Assembly (NCBI RefSeq): GCF_900104175.1
Contig: NZ_FNIX01000001.1
Span: forward strand, 1,129,975-1,193,974
Direction of reading: 5' to 3'
DNA: 64,000 bases
Origin: Lentzea jiangxiensis
GTDB lineage: Bacteria > Actinomycetota > Actinomycetes > Mycobacteriales > Pseudonocardiaceae
Of this stretch, positions 55,763 to 62,810 are shown piece after piece. A program made the position numbers and the translations under genes. Position 1 is the first letter of the stretch, and each line of letters starts with the position of its first letter. The notes under the pieces are model-generated. The model saw nothing but the letters and a program-made list of their open reading frames with translations. It was not told the origin of the DNA and searched no databases.

Positions 55763-56269
55763 GTGCTTGCCTTGGTTGGCCTCACCTTCGGGGTCGCGCT
55801 CGGCTCAGCCATCGTTCCCCTGATCAGCATCGAGATGTTCGTCCTGGGACTTTGCGCGCGCTGGCCGGACATGTCGTTCTGGATCGTCGGCGCCTCGGTC
55901 GCGGTCGGCCAGGTGCTGGGCAAGCTCCTGTACTTCTACGCGGCGCGCGGCGACATCCACCTGCCGAAGTTCCTGCACCGCAAGCCCAGCGACAAGCCGT
56001 CGAGGCTGAGGCGCTGGATCGGGCCCGGCACGCGCCCGCACCGCTGGGGCGAGTGGATGCACGCGAAGTGCCGGGCGCACCCGAACTGGATGGCCTGCAC
56101 GCACGGGGTGAGCGCGCTGGTCGGGGTGCCGCCGTTCATGGCGACGAGCGTGCTCGCCGGGCTCTCGGGCATGTCGACGCTGATGTTCGTCGCCACCGGC
56201 ATGGTCGGCCGCTTCGCGAGGTTCAGCCTCCTCGCGGCCTCCCCGGCCGTCGTGATGACGTGGTTCTAG
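55763..56269 (+). CDS. Membrane protein with YqaA/SNARE-associated-like features
   Basis: A 168-residue protein with about four hydrophobic segments: residues 1-30, 38-57, 111-128 and 138-167. Between the second and third is a long basic loop (HRKPSDKPSRLRRWIGPGTRPHRW). The glycine-rich third segment (GVSALVGVPPFMATSVLAG) recalls the re-entrant part of YqaA/DedA proteins, but the match is weak. GTG 55763 is the start. Its stop overlaps a possible small gene on the other strand. Confidence 0.65.
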   Translation: MLALVGLTFGVALGSAIVPLISIEMFVLGLCARWPDMSFWIVGASVAVGQVLGKLLYFYAARGDIHLPKFLHRKPSDKPSRLRRWIGPGTRPHRWGEWMHAKCRAHPNWMACTHGVSALVGVPPFMATSVLAGLSGMSTLMFVATGMVGRFARFSLLAASPAVVMTWF

Positions 56270-56346
56270 TAGCCGAAGAAGATCGACGCCGTCACGGAGA
56301 AGGCGATCAACACGGCTGCCACGGTGATTCGCGCTGAATCGAGCAC
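56266..56346 (-). CDS. Possible 26-residue single-helix membrane protein
   Basis: A GTG at 56346, preceded by AGGA at a good distance, opens a 26-codon frame (starts MLDSARITVAAVLIAF, ends FFGY). It would be almost wholly one membrane helix. It lies convergent to the 168-residue gene and overlaps its stop by four bases, and a hairpin lies further upstream. Only the ribosome binding site and the hydrophobic pattern support it. Confidence 0.4.
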   Translation of the reverse strand: MLDSARITVAAVLIAFSVTASIFFGY

Positions 56347-56391
56347 GGTCCTGAATTTATCGATTCCGAACCGCTGAAAGCCAGGCGCGAA

Positions 56392-56424
56392 CAGGTGAGA
56401 GCCGGATGATCTGGCTCTCACCTG
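56392..56424. terminator. Hairpin between convergent and following genes
   Basis: CAGGTGAGAGCC and GGCTCTCACCTG pair perfectly over 12 bases around a nine-base loop. It lies 16 bases beyond the AHSA1 stop on the minus strand and would end that unit. Confidence 0.75.
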
Positions 56425-56440
56425 CCCGGTATTCGCCCGG

Positions 56441-57316
56441 TTATTCGAGGACGAGGACGCCGTCGGGCAGTCCGGGGACCTCGTAGGAGTGCCACATCGG
56501 GCGCCAGCCGGGTACCTCCAGCATGCGGCGCATGTCCGCGAACCCGGACAGCCAGCCCAGCCACGACCCGTAGGGCGGGGCGGCGGGGTCGAAGCCGCTC
56601 TGCACGAACGTCAGCCGCGTCCTGCCCCCGGAGCCCTTCAGCTCCCAGGACGACACCATCCCGTCCGGGAACTCGATGGCGAAGTGCTCCTCGTCGAGGG
56701 CGACGACCTTCGCCGGGTTCGGCTCGTCCTCGAAGCTGCCCATCGCCCAGCGGCCGCCGACGTGCGGCTCGATCGAGCACCGCGCCCCGAAGTACCGCGC
56801 GAACACCTCCTCGTCGGTGAGCGCGTGCAGGACGGCCGCGGGCGGTGCCGCGATGTCGACCTCGATCCGCTGCTCCGGCGTCGAGAAGTCGCACAGCGCG
56901 AAGACCGGCCGGCCCTCGACGTGCTCGACCAGGTTCGCGAGCGTCAGCGACCAGAACGTCTGGATGACGCCAGCGCCGCCCTCGTCCTCGATGCCCGCGC
57001 CCCATTGCGGGTACGGCGACTGCGTCGCGACGATCAACGTCTGGCCGTCGCGCTCCTCCACACCGAGCTCGAGCGTGTAGTCGGTGCCCTGCAACAGCCA
57101 CGAGAAGCGCACACCGGACGGGGTGACCTCCAGCAGCTTCTGCCGGCCGCGCTCGCCCTCCGGCGTGTAGCGCCCCCAGAACTCGTAGACGCCCTGCTCC
57201 AGGTCCACGTGGGCGTGTTCGGCGAGCCACACCCGCATGTCGTCGGCCGTCGTCAGCGCCCGGCGGATCCGGGCGGGGTCGGCGGTGGTGCGTACGCGGA
57301 CAACTCCGGTGCTCAT
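56441..57316 (-). CDS. Tandem AHSA1/SRPBCC-domain protein
   Basis: A 291-residue protein with two SRPBCC (AHSA1-like) domains: residues 1-145 (VRVRTTADPARIRRALTTADDMRVWL; EFWGRYTPEG) and 155-290 (EVDIAAPPAAVLHALTDEEVFARYFG; GGRWAMG). The fold binds hydrophobic ligands or acts as a cochaperone; the physiological role is unknown. Such proteins are often encoded with an ArsR regulator, as here. ATG 57316 overlaps the ArsR stop by four bases, so the pair is one unit. The last 45 residues show typical ends of the fold with WHSYEVPGL. Confidence 0.87.
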   Translation of the reverse strand: MSTGVVRVRTTADPARIRRALTTADDMRVWLAEHAHVDLEQGVYEFWGRYTPEGERGRQKLLEVTPSGVRFSWLLQGTDYTLELGVEERDGQTLIVATQSPYPQWGAGIEDEGGAGVIQTFWSLTLANLVEHVEGRPVFALCDFSTPEQRIEVDIAAPPAAVLHALTDEEVFARYFGARCSIEPHVGGRWAMGSFEDEPNPAKVVALDEEHFAIEFPDGMVSSWELKGSGGRTRLTFVQSGFDPAAPPYGSWLGWLSGFADMRRMLEVPGWRPMWHSYEVPGLPDGVLVLE

Positions 57317-57855
57317 CGATCGTCTCCCTTGGGGTAGCAGGCGAGCGCGATGCGGAACGCATCCCCTTCCGCGCCGCCGTATCGGGTGAAGAGGTCCTGC
57401 AACGTCGTCTGCAGCTCGGCCAGGAACCGCTGGCGCTCCTCCGGCCGCACCCGGATCTCTCCGGACACGCCGACGGACGGCAGTTCGCTCGACCTGTCGA
57501 GGGCCGCCACGTCGACCTGGATCTGCTCCGCGAGGTCCACGAGGTGCCCCAGGGCCAGTTCGTCGCGGGCTCCGATCCGGCCGACCAGGCGGGGCGACAG
57601 CCAGTACGACCGCGCCACGGCCTGGTAGAGGCCCTCCTGGACGCCGCGCACCTTCCGCTCGGCGACCTGGGCGGCCAGACCGGCCTTGACCAGCTGTTTG
57701 ACGTGGTAGTGCACGCGTTGCGGCGTCTGGTCGAGCGCCTCGGCGACCTCGGTGCACGAGCGCGGCGCGGCGAGCTGCCGCAGCACCTCCACGCGCTGCG
57801 GCTTGAGCAGGGTCTCGGCCTGCTCCATCCGGTCCAGGTAGATGACGTCTCTCAT
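57313..57855 (-). CDS. ArsR-type winged-helix regulator
   Basis: A 180-residue protein with an N-terminal winged helix (LKPQRVEVLRQLAAPRSCTEVAEALDQTPQRVHYHVKQLVKAGL) and a C-terminal helical ligand region. It lacks the cysteine metal sites of classic ArsR, so it probably senses an organic molecule or acts with its AHSA1 partner. ATG 57855 is chosen. The promoter (TTGACA, 17 bases, CAAAGT on the minus strand) has the palindrome TTTGAACGTTCAAA between its boxes, which points to self-repression. Confidence 0.87.
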   Translation of the reverse strand: MRDVIYLDRMEQAETLLKPQRVEVLRQLAAPRSCTEVAEALDQTPQRVHYHVKQLVKAGLAAQVAERKVRGVQEGLYQAVARSYWLSPRLVGRIGARDELALGHLVDLAEQIQVDVAALDRSSELPSVGVSGEIRVRPEERQRFLAELQTTLQDLFTRYGGAEGDAFRIALACYPKGDDR

Positions 57856-57867
57856 CGCAAAAAACAC

Positions 57868-57881
57868 TTTGAACGTTCAAA
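57868..57881. promoter_or_regulatory. Palindrome in the ArsR promoter, likely operator
   Basis: TTTGAACGTTCAAA is a perfect 14-base palindrome that begins 13 bases upstream of the ArsR start. It lies between the -35 TTGACA (57889-57894 on the minus strand) and the -10 CAAAGT, a place where bound protein would block RNA polymerase. Confidence 0.7.
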
Positions 57882-57912
57882 ACTCTTTTGTCAATCACGC
57901 CAACAAATATCG

Positions 57913-57938
57913 ACTGACAGATATTGAAATCTGTCAGT
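57913..57938. promoter_or_regulatory. 26-base inverted repeat upstream of the aldo/keto reductase, likely TetR operator
   Basis: ACTGACAGAT and ATCTGTCAGT are perfect arms around ATTGAA. The size and symmetry suit a TetR dimer. A TTGAAA (57924-57929), 17 bases, CAGGCT pair for the reductase overlaps the repeat. The likely ligand-responsive partner is the TetR gene directly downstream of the reductase. Confidence 0.75.
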
Positions 57939-57983
57939 TGTTCGGACAGGCTGGAGAACACCGAAGAGACGAAGGGGTTCGAA

Positions 57984-58967
57984 ATGCAGAAGCGCCAGCT
58001 CGGAGCCACCGGTCCGGTCGTGTCCGCCCTCGGTCTGGGGTGCATGGGCATGTCCAACGCCTACGGCCCGGCCGACCGCGACGAGAGCATCGCGACCGTG
58101 CGGGCCGCCCTGGACGCGGGTGTCACGTTGCTCGACACCGGTGACTTCTACGGCCAAGGCCACAACGAGATGCTCATCGCCGAGGCCATCAGGGGCCGTC
58201 GCGACGAGGCCCAGCTCAGCGTCAAGTTCGGCGGCCTGCGCGACGCCGACGGCGCGTTCATCGGGTTCGACACCCGTCCGAACGCCGTGGCCAACTTCCT
58301 CGCGTACTCGCTGCAGCGGCTCGGCACCGACCACGTCGACGTCTACCGGCCGGCGCGCCTCGACCCGGCCGTGCCGATCGAGGACACCATCGGCGCCATC
58401 GCCGAGCAGGTCGAGAAGGGCCGCGTCCGGCACATCGGCCTGAGCGAGGTCGGGCCCGAGACCATCCGCCGCGCCCACGCCGTGCACCCGATCGCCGACC
58501 TGCAGATCGAGTACGGCCTGCTGGAACGCGGTGTCGAGCGCGAGATCCTCCAGGTCACCCGCGAGCTCGGCATCGGCATCACCGCGTACGGCGTGCTGTC
58601 GCGCGGCCTGATCTCCGCCACCCCGCTCGCCCTCGGTGCGAGCGACTGGCGCGGCCACGCGCCGCGGTTCCAGGGCGACAACCTGACCCGCAACCAGGAC
58701 CTCGTCGACAAGCTCGGCGAGATCGCGCGGGACAAGGGCGTCACCGTCGCGCAGCTCGCGATCGCGTGGGTCGCGGCGCGCGGTGAGGACGTGGTGCCTC
58801 TCGTCGGCACGACGAAGCGTGCGAGGCTGACGGAGGCGATCGGTGCCGTCGACGTGACGTTCACCGAACGGGAACTCCAGGAGATCGAGGCTGTCGTCCC
58901 TGTCGGGGCGGCCGCGGGCACGCGCTACGCGGCCGAGCAGATGGCCGCGCTGGACAGCGAGAGGTGA
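57984..58967 (+). CDS. Aldo/keto reductase
   Basis: A 327-residue AKR of the AKR13-like group that reduces carbonyls with NADPH. The start is QLGATGPVVSALGLGCMGM; the catalytic tetrad is Asp (LLDTGDFYG), Tyr in the same stretch, Lys (VKFGGL) and, where His usually stands, an Arg in VYRPARLDP (commonly YxHRxD). So the HRxD motif is altered to PARL. The C-terminal coenzyme site GTTKRARLTEAIGA is normal. ATG 57984 is the start. It shares a control region with the ArsR unit and is followed by a TetR gene seven bases on. Confidence 0.87.
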   Translation: MQKRQLGATGPVVSALGLGCMGMSNAYGPADRDESIATVRAALDAGVTLLDTGDFYGQGHNEMLIAEAIRGRRDEAQLSVKFGGLRDADGAFIGFDTRPNAVANFLAYSLQRLGTDHVDVYRPARLDPAVPIEDTIGAIAEQVEKGRVRHIGLSEVGPETIRRAHAVHPIADLQIEYGLLERGVEREILQVTRELGIGITAYGVLSRGLISATPLALGASDWRGHAPRFQGDNLTRNQDLVDKLGEIARDKGVTVAQLAIAWVAARGEDVVPLVGTTKRARLTEAIGAVDVTFTERELQEIEAVVPVGAAAGTRYAAEQMAALDSER

Positions 58968-58974
58968 GTGGGAA

Positions 58975-59583
58975 GTGGCGGAGGCGCTGACCGCGGAGGC
59001 GATCCTCGCGGCGACCGAAGAGGTGCTGCGCAGGTACGGCCCCGCCAAGGCGACGGTGGTCGACGTCGCCAAGGCGCTCGGGGTCAGCCACGGCAGCGTC
59101 TACCGCCACTTCGCCACCAAGGCCGCGCTGCGCGAGGCGGTGACCAGGCGCTGGCTCGACGCGATCCACGAGGAGATGGAGCCCGAGTTCGACCGGGAGG
59201 TCCCCGCCTCGCGGATGCTCGGGGACTGGCTGCAGAAGCTCTTCGACAGGAAGCGGCGCTCGCACACCGAGGACCTGGAGCTGTTCACCACGTTCCGCAC
59301 GCTCGTCGGCGAGAGCAGCGCCGTCGTCGAGTACCACCTGGGGCACCTCGTGGGGCAGCTCGAGCGCATCATCCAGGCCGGAGTGGATACCCGGGAGTTC
59401 GTGACGGACGACGTCGGCAGGACGGCGCAGGCGGTGTGGGACGCGACGCAGGTGTTCCACCACCCGGCTCACGCCCAGGAGTGGGGGAATCCTCACATTC
59501 AGGACGCGTTCGACGCGGTCGTCTCCCTGGTCGTCGCCGGACTGCGGTACAACCGAATCCCAAGCGCCACAGGCGATGCTTGA
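58975..59583 (+). CDS. TetR family regulator
   Basis: A 202-residue TetR with its N-terminal HTH (ILAATEEVLRRYGPAKATVVDVAKALGVSHGSVYRHFATKAALREA). The C-terminal ligand domain has no special mark. GTG 58975 follows the reductase by seven bases, so the two form a unit in which TetR probably represses both genes through the 26-base repeat at 57913. The next gene starts 18 bases after its stop. Confidence 0.9.
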   Translation: MAEALTAEAILAATEEVLRRYGPAKATVVDVAKALGVSHGSVYRHFATKAALREAVTRRWLDAIHEEMEPEFDREVPASRMLGDWLQKLFDRKRRSHTEDLELFTTFRTLVGESSAVVEYHLGHLVGQLERIIQAGVDTREFVTDDVGRTAQAVWDATQVFHHPAHAQEWGNPHIQDAFDAVVSLVVAGLRYNRIPSATGDA

Positions 59584-59601
59584 GGGTCACGGAGGTGAAC
59601 G

Positions 59602-60096
59602 GTGCCGCCTGACGAGTGGATCGATCTGCTGGGGGCGCCCGAGAGGCGCCCGGACCCGGTTGACTGGGACGCGGTCACCGCACGGGTCGGCACGGCGCTG
59701 CCCGGCGACTACGTGCACCTCGCCGAGGCCTACCCGCCGCTCATCGTCGGTGGCTACGTTCGCATCCTCCACCCAACGGCGCGTGCCGGTTTCATGAACT
59801 GGATGTCAACAGCGCCCAAGATGTTGCGCGCGTTGCGCCGCCAGCCGGGTCTGCGGGCACACCCGGAGTCCCCCGGCCTGCTGCCCTGGGGCATGACCGT
59901 GAACGGCGACCACTGCCTCTGGGTGACCGGGGGAGAGCCGGACGAGTGGACCGTGATGATCACGGACATGCGGCAGAAGTGGTCTTATGACGGCACTTTC
60001 TCGAGTTTCATCAGGAAGTTCCTGACCGCGGAGATCCGCTGCCCGCTCTTCCCGGACGACGTCCCCGGCGGCTCCAAGCCGTTCCAGGAGCCGTAG
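59602..60096 (+). CDS. SUKH (SMI1/KNR4-like) protein
   Basis: A 164-residue protein of the SUKH superfamily. It begins WIDLLGAPERR, then LPGDYVHLAEAYPPLIVGG, the family's LPxDYxxL-type core, and ends in strands with WVTGGEPDEWTVMITD. SUKH proteins often are immunity proteins to nuclease toxins or contact-dependent systems, but no toxin gene is adjacent. GTG 59602 follows GGAGGTGA. It is convergent with the DUF4097 gene, 32 bases away. Confidence 0.78.
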   Translation: MPPDEWIDLLGAPERRPDPVDWDAVTARVGTALPGDYVHLAEAYPPLIVGGYVRILHPTARAGFMNWMSTAPKMLRALRRQPGLRAHPESPGLLPWGMTVNGDHCLWVTGGEPDEWTVMITDMRQKWSYDGTFSSFIRKFLTAEIRCPLFPDDVPGGSKPFQEP

Positions 60097-60128
60097 GGAC
60101 GCCGTCCGGTTCCCTCCCGACCCCCCGG

Positions 60129-61043
60129 TCAGCTCGATGCGGCGGTCACCAGCGCGTTGCCGCTGCCCGTGCGGCCCGTGACCGACAGCACGGCGTCGCC
60201 CAGCGGTTCCGCCGAGACGTCGAGATCGCTGCGGGCGGTGCCGGACGTGGACACGAGGTCGATGCGCGCGAGCGCCCCCTGGCGGATGCCGACGCGGATG
60301 TGGCCCGACCCGGTGCCGAGGTGGATCTCGCCCGAGGCGGCGTCGGCGACGGTGAGGTCGCCGCTGCCGGTGCGCACCTGGACGTCGCCCTGCACCGCGC
60401 CCAGCCAGACGTCGCCGGTGCCGGTGACCAGCGTGGTGGTGCCCCCGACCGACGACACCTCCACGTCACCGCTGCCCGTCTTCGCCTTCAGCGACGAGAG
60501 CATCGTGCCGAGGCGCACGGTGCCGGCGCCCGAGTTCACCTTGGTCTCGCCGGTCGCCCGGTCGGCGGACACGTTGCCGGTGCCCGTGTTCAGGTCCAGA
60601 CGGCCCGCACCCCCGGTCACGGTCACATCCGCAGCACCGGTCCGTGAAGACACGTGCGAGCCGACGGGTGCCGTCACCACCACCGAGAGCGGCACGGCGC
60701 GCAACGGCAGAGCCTTCGACGACTCGATGCGCAAGCGGTTGCCCAGCAGTTCGACACGGGCGTCGCGCACGGCGTCCTCAGGTCCGGCCGGCGCGGCGGT
60801 CCTGTCGGGACCGAACTGGCCGCTGACCCAGCTCAGCACTCCGGCCAGCCCCTCGGTCCACGTGTTGCCGGCGCCGGGGTCGTGCCGCACCTCGACGTGC
60901 ACTCCGGGCGCGTCGGTCAACTGCACCTGCACGCGGCCGCTGAGCAGCGAGATGTCGATCTCGGCGGTGCCCGCGGGTTCGAAGCTCTGCCGGCGCACCA
61001 CGCCGGTGGGGCCGGTCTGGTCCTGTCCTGCCGATTCAGTCAT
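60129..61043 (-). CDS. DUF4097-type beta-repeat protein
   Basis: A 304-residue protein with a short N-terminal region and a right-handed beta-helix of DUF4097 repeats. From about residue 130 the chain repeats a strand-turn of the type TGSGDVEV-, TGTGDVWL-, TGSGDLTV-, TGSGHIRV-, each about 20 residues. There is no signal peptide. DUF4097 proteins are often linked to regulators or stress and envelope signalling; the role is unknown. ATG 61043 is chosen. It lies five bases behind the HicB-like gene, so they probably share a transcript. Confidence 0.83.
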   Translation of the reverse strand: MTESAGQDQTGPTGVVRRQSFEPAGTAEIDISLLSGRVQVQLTDAPGVHVEVRHDPGAGNTWTEGLAGVLSWVSGQFGPDRTAAPAGPEDAVRDARVELLGNRLRIESSKALPLRAVPLSVVVTAPVGSHVSSRTGAADVTVTGGAGRLDLNTGTGNVSADRATGETKVNSGAGTVRLGTMLSSLKAKTGSGDVEVSSVGGTTTLVTGTGDVWLGAVQGDVQVRTGSGDLTVADAASGEIHLGTGSGHIRVGIRQGALARIDLVSTSGTARSDLDVSAEPLGDAVLSVTGRTGSGNALVTAASS

Positions 61044-61048
61044 CCCGC

Positions 61049-61561
61049 TCACCCCTGCACCCATCCGCGGACGCGCGAGCCCGAGCCCGCGTTCCCGCTC
61101 CACCCCTTGTGCTGGTGCTTGTGCTTGCCGTGCACGGCACCCCCGACGGCCTGCTGGATGAACGAGTTCAGCGACACGCCCTGGGCCGCGGCGGCGGCCT
61201 CGGCCTTCGACTTGAGCTCGTTGATCATCCGCAGGGTGATGCGGCTGATGTCACCCGTGGCGTCACCGGCGCCGAATCCCGGCGCCTCCTGGCGCGGAGC
61301 GGGCTCCGGCTCCGGTTCGGCCGACCCGGTGACGACCACCTGCACGTCCCGCCCGGCCAGCCGGACGTCCACGACCTGGCCGTCCAGGGAGGCGGTGACC
61401 TCCGCAGCCAGGTCGGACAGTGCGTTCATGATCGCCAGCCGCGCGGCTGGCTCGAGCGCTGCGGACAACGCGGCGGCCGTTCGACGGGTGTTCTCGTCCC
61501 CCGCGGATGCGGCCGTCGCCAGGTCCTCGCGCAGTGACGCGATGTACGGTGACAGATCCAT
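61049..61561 (-). CDS. HicB-like ribbon-helix-helix protein
   Basis: A 170-residue protein with a helical N-terminus (SLREDLATAASAGDENTRRTAAAL), a beta region (VVDVRLAGRDVQVVVTG), and a C-terminal ribbon-helix-helix (ISRITLRMINELKSKAEAAAAAQGVSLNSFIQQAV) of the type in HicB antitoxins. No HicA toxin is adjacent; its partner is the DUF4097 gene. It probably represses its own unit. The tail is His/Lys/Gly-rich (GKHKHQHKGW). ATG 61561 is divergent from thyX, 67 bases away. Confidence 0.8.
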   Translation of the reverse strand: MDLSPYIASLREDLATAASAGDENTRRTAAALSAALEPAARLAIMNALSDLAAEVTASLDGQVVDVRLAGRDVQVVVTGSAEPEPEPAPRQEAPGFGAGDATGDISRITLRMINELKSKAEAAAAAQGVSLNSFIQQAVGGAVHGKHKHQHKGWSGNAGSGSRVRGWVQG

Positions 61562-61628
61562 GACACCACTATGACGTCACTCGCGACATCGTGCAACCAA
61601 CTCGTGGTGTCAGGGCTAATGTCGGCCC

Positions 61629-62333
61629 ATGCCGAGAGTGCGCTTGGTGGCGAGAACCGAGTTCATCCCGCCGGACGACGTGCCGTGGACGACCGACGCG
61701 GACGGCGGCGCGGCGCTCGTCGAGTTCGCCGGCCGGGCCTGCTACCAGTCGTGGGACCGCTCGAACCCCATGACGAACACCAACGCGACGTTCCTGCACC
61801 ACCTGCTCGACGTCGGCCACCTCGCCGCGTTCGAGCACGGCAGCGCCTCGCTCTACCTGACCGAGCTGCCGCGGTCGCTCACCCACGAGCTGATCCGGCA
61901 CCGGCACTTCTCGTACTCGCAGCTGTCCCAGCGCACCGACCCGACCGACGTCGTCGAGCCCTCGCTGATCGCCGAGGACCCGGAGCTGCACGCGCGCTTC
62001 GTCGCCGCCACCGAGGCGAGCCTGAAGGCCTACGAGGACCTGGTGCAGAGCCTGGAGAAGACCGTCAACGGCCGGCGTGCGCGGCAGATCGCACGGTCCG
62101 TGCTGCCCAATGCCACCGGCACCGAGATCGTGGTGACGGGCAACTACCGCTCGTGGCGGCACTTCATCGCGATGCGCGCGACCGAGCACATCAACGTCGA
62201 GCTGCGCGAGCTCGCCGTCGCCTGCCTGCGCGAACTGGTCAAGGCCGCTCCCAACGCGTTCGCGGACTTCGTCATCTCGACACTCCCGGACGGCACGGAA
62301 GTTGCCTCGAGCCCGCTCGTGGTTGAAGGCTGA
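61629..62333 (+). CDS. thyX: FAD-dependent thymidylate synthase
   Basis: A 234-residue ThyX that makes dTMP from dUMP with methylenetetrahydrofolate and FAD. The signature [13 protein letters not shown] is at about residues 92-104, and [12 protein letters not shown], the substrate-binding [16 protein letters not shown] and the [13 protein letters not shown] helix are intact. ATG 61629 is the start. It is usually close to dapB/dapA; here about 8.5 kb of other genes lie between it and dapB. Confidence 0.96.
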   Translation: MPRVRLVARTEFIPPDDVPWTTDADGGAALVEFAGRACYQSWDRSNPMTNTNATFLHHLLDVGHLAAFEHGSASLYLTELPRSLTHELIRHRHFSYSQLSQRTDPTDVVEPSLIAEDPELHARFVAATEASLKAYEDLVQSLEKTVNGRRARQIARSVLPNATGTEIVVTGNYRSWRHFIAMRATEHINVELRELAVACLRELVKAAPNAFADFVISTLPDGTEVASSPLVVEG

Positions 62334-62337
62334 CGTC

Positions 62338-62739
62338 ATGAAGCGGCTCATCGTGGACGTCCGGCCCGGCGAATACGCGGTCACGCGCCTGGCACCGGAC
62401 GCACCCGTCCCCACCGGGCTGCTCGACCTCACCGACGTGCTGGTGTCCGTGACCAGGACCCCGGCCGAGCTGTCGATCATCGCGCCCGCGTCGTCCGCGC
62501 CGGGCGGCGACGTGTCGGAGAAGGGCTGGCGGCTGCTCACCGTGCGGGGGCCGCTGGAGTTCACGCTCACCGGCATCATGGCCGCCCTCGCGGGTGAGCT
62601 GGCGGCGGCGGGCGTCTCGCTGTTCGCGCTGTCCACTTACGACACCGACCACCTGCTCGTGAAGCAGGCCGACCTTGGCCGCGCCGTGGTGGCGTTGCGT
62701 GCCGCAGGTCACGAACTGGTTGTAGCGCCGGAAGTCTAG
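62338..62739 (+). CDS. ACT-domain protein
   Basis: A 133-residue protein with two ACT-like halves: residues 1-60 (LTDVLVSVTRTPAELSIIAP) and 65-130 (GWRLLTVRGPLEFTLTGIMA; VSLFALSTYDTDHLLVKQADL). Such small ACT proteins bind amino acids and are of unknown role. ATG 62338 lies four bases after thyX, so the two are likely co-transcribed. Confidence 0.82.
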   Translation: MKRLIVDVRPGEYAVTRLAPDAPVPTGLLDLTDVLVSVTRTPAELSIIAPASSAPGGDVSEKGWRLLTVRGPLEFTLTGIMAALAGELAAAGVSLFALSTYDTDHLLVKQADLGRAVVALRAAGHELVVAPEV

Positions 62740-62810
62740 GAACCGATCCTCTGGTCGGCGGGTCTCAAGTACCGTCAACGCCCCCGGTTCCGAGGTTGTA
62801 GGAGCGCACG

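Noticed and set aside
61049..61561. Classic HicAB toxin-antitoxin pair
   Set aside because: No small HicA-like dsRNA-binding protein is adjacent.
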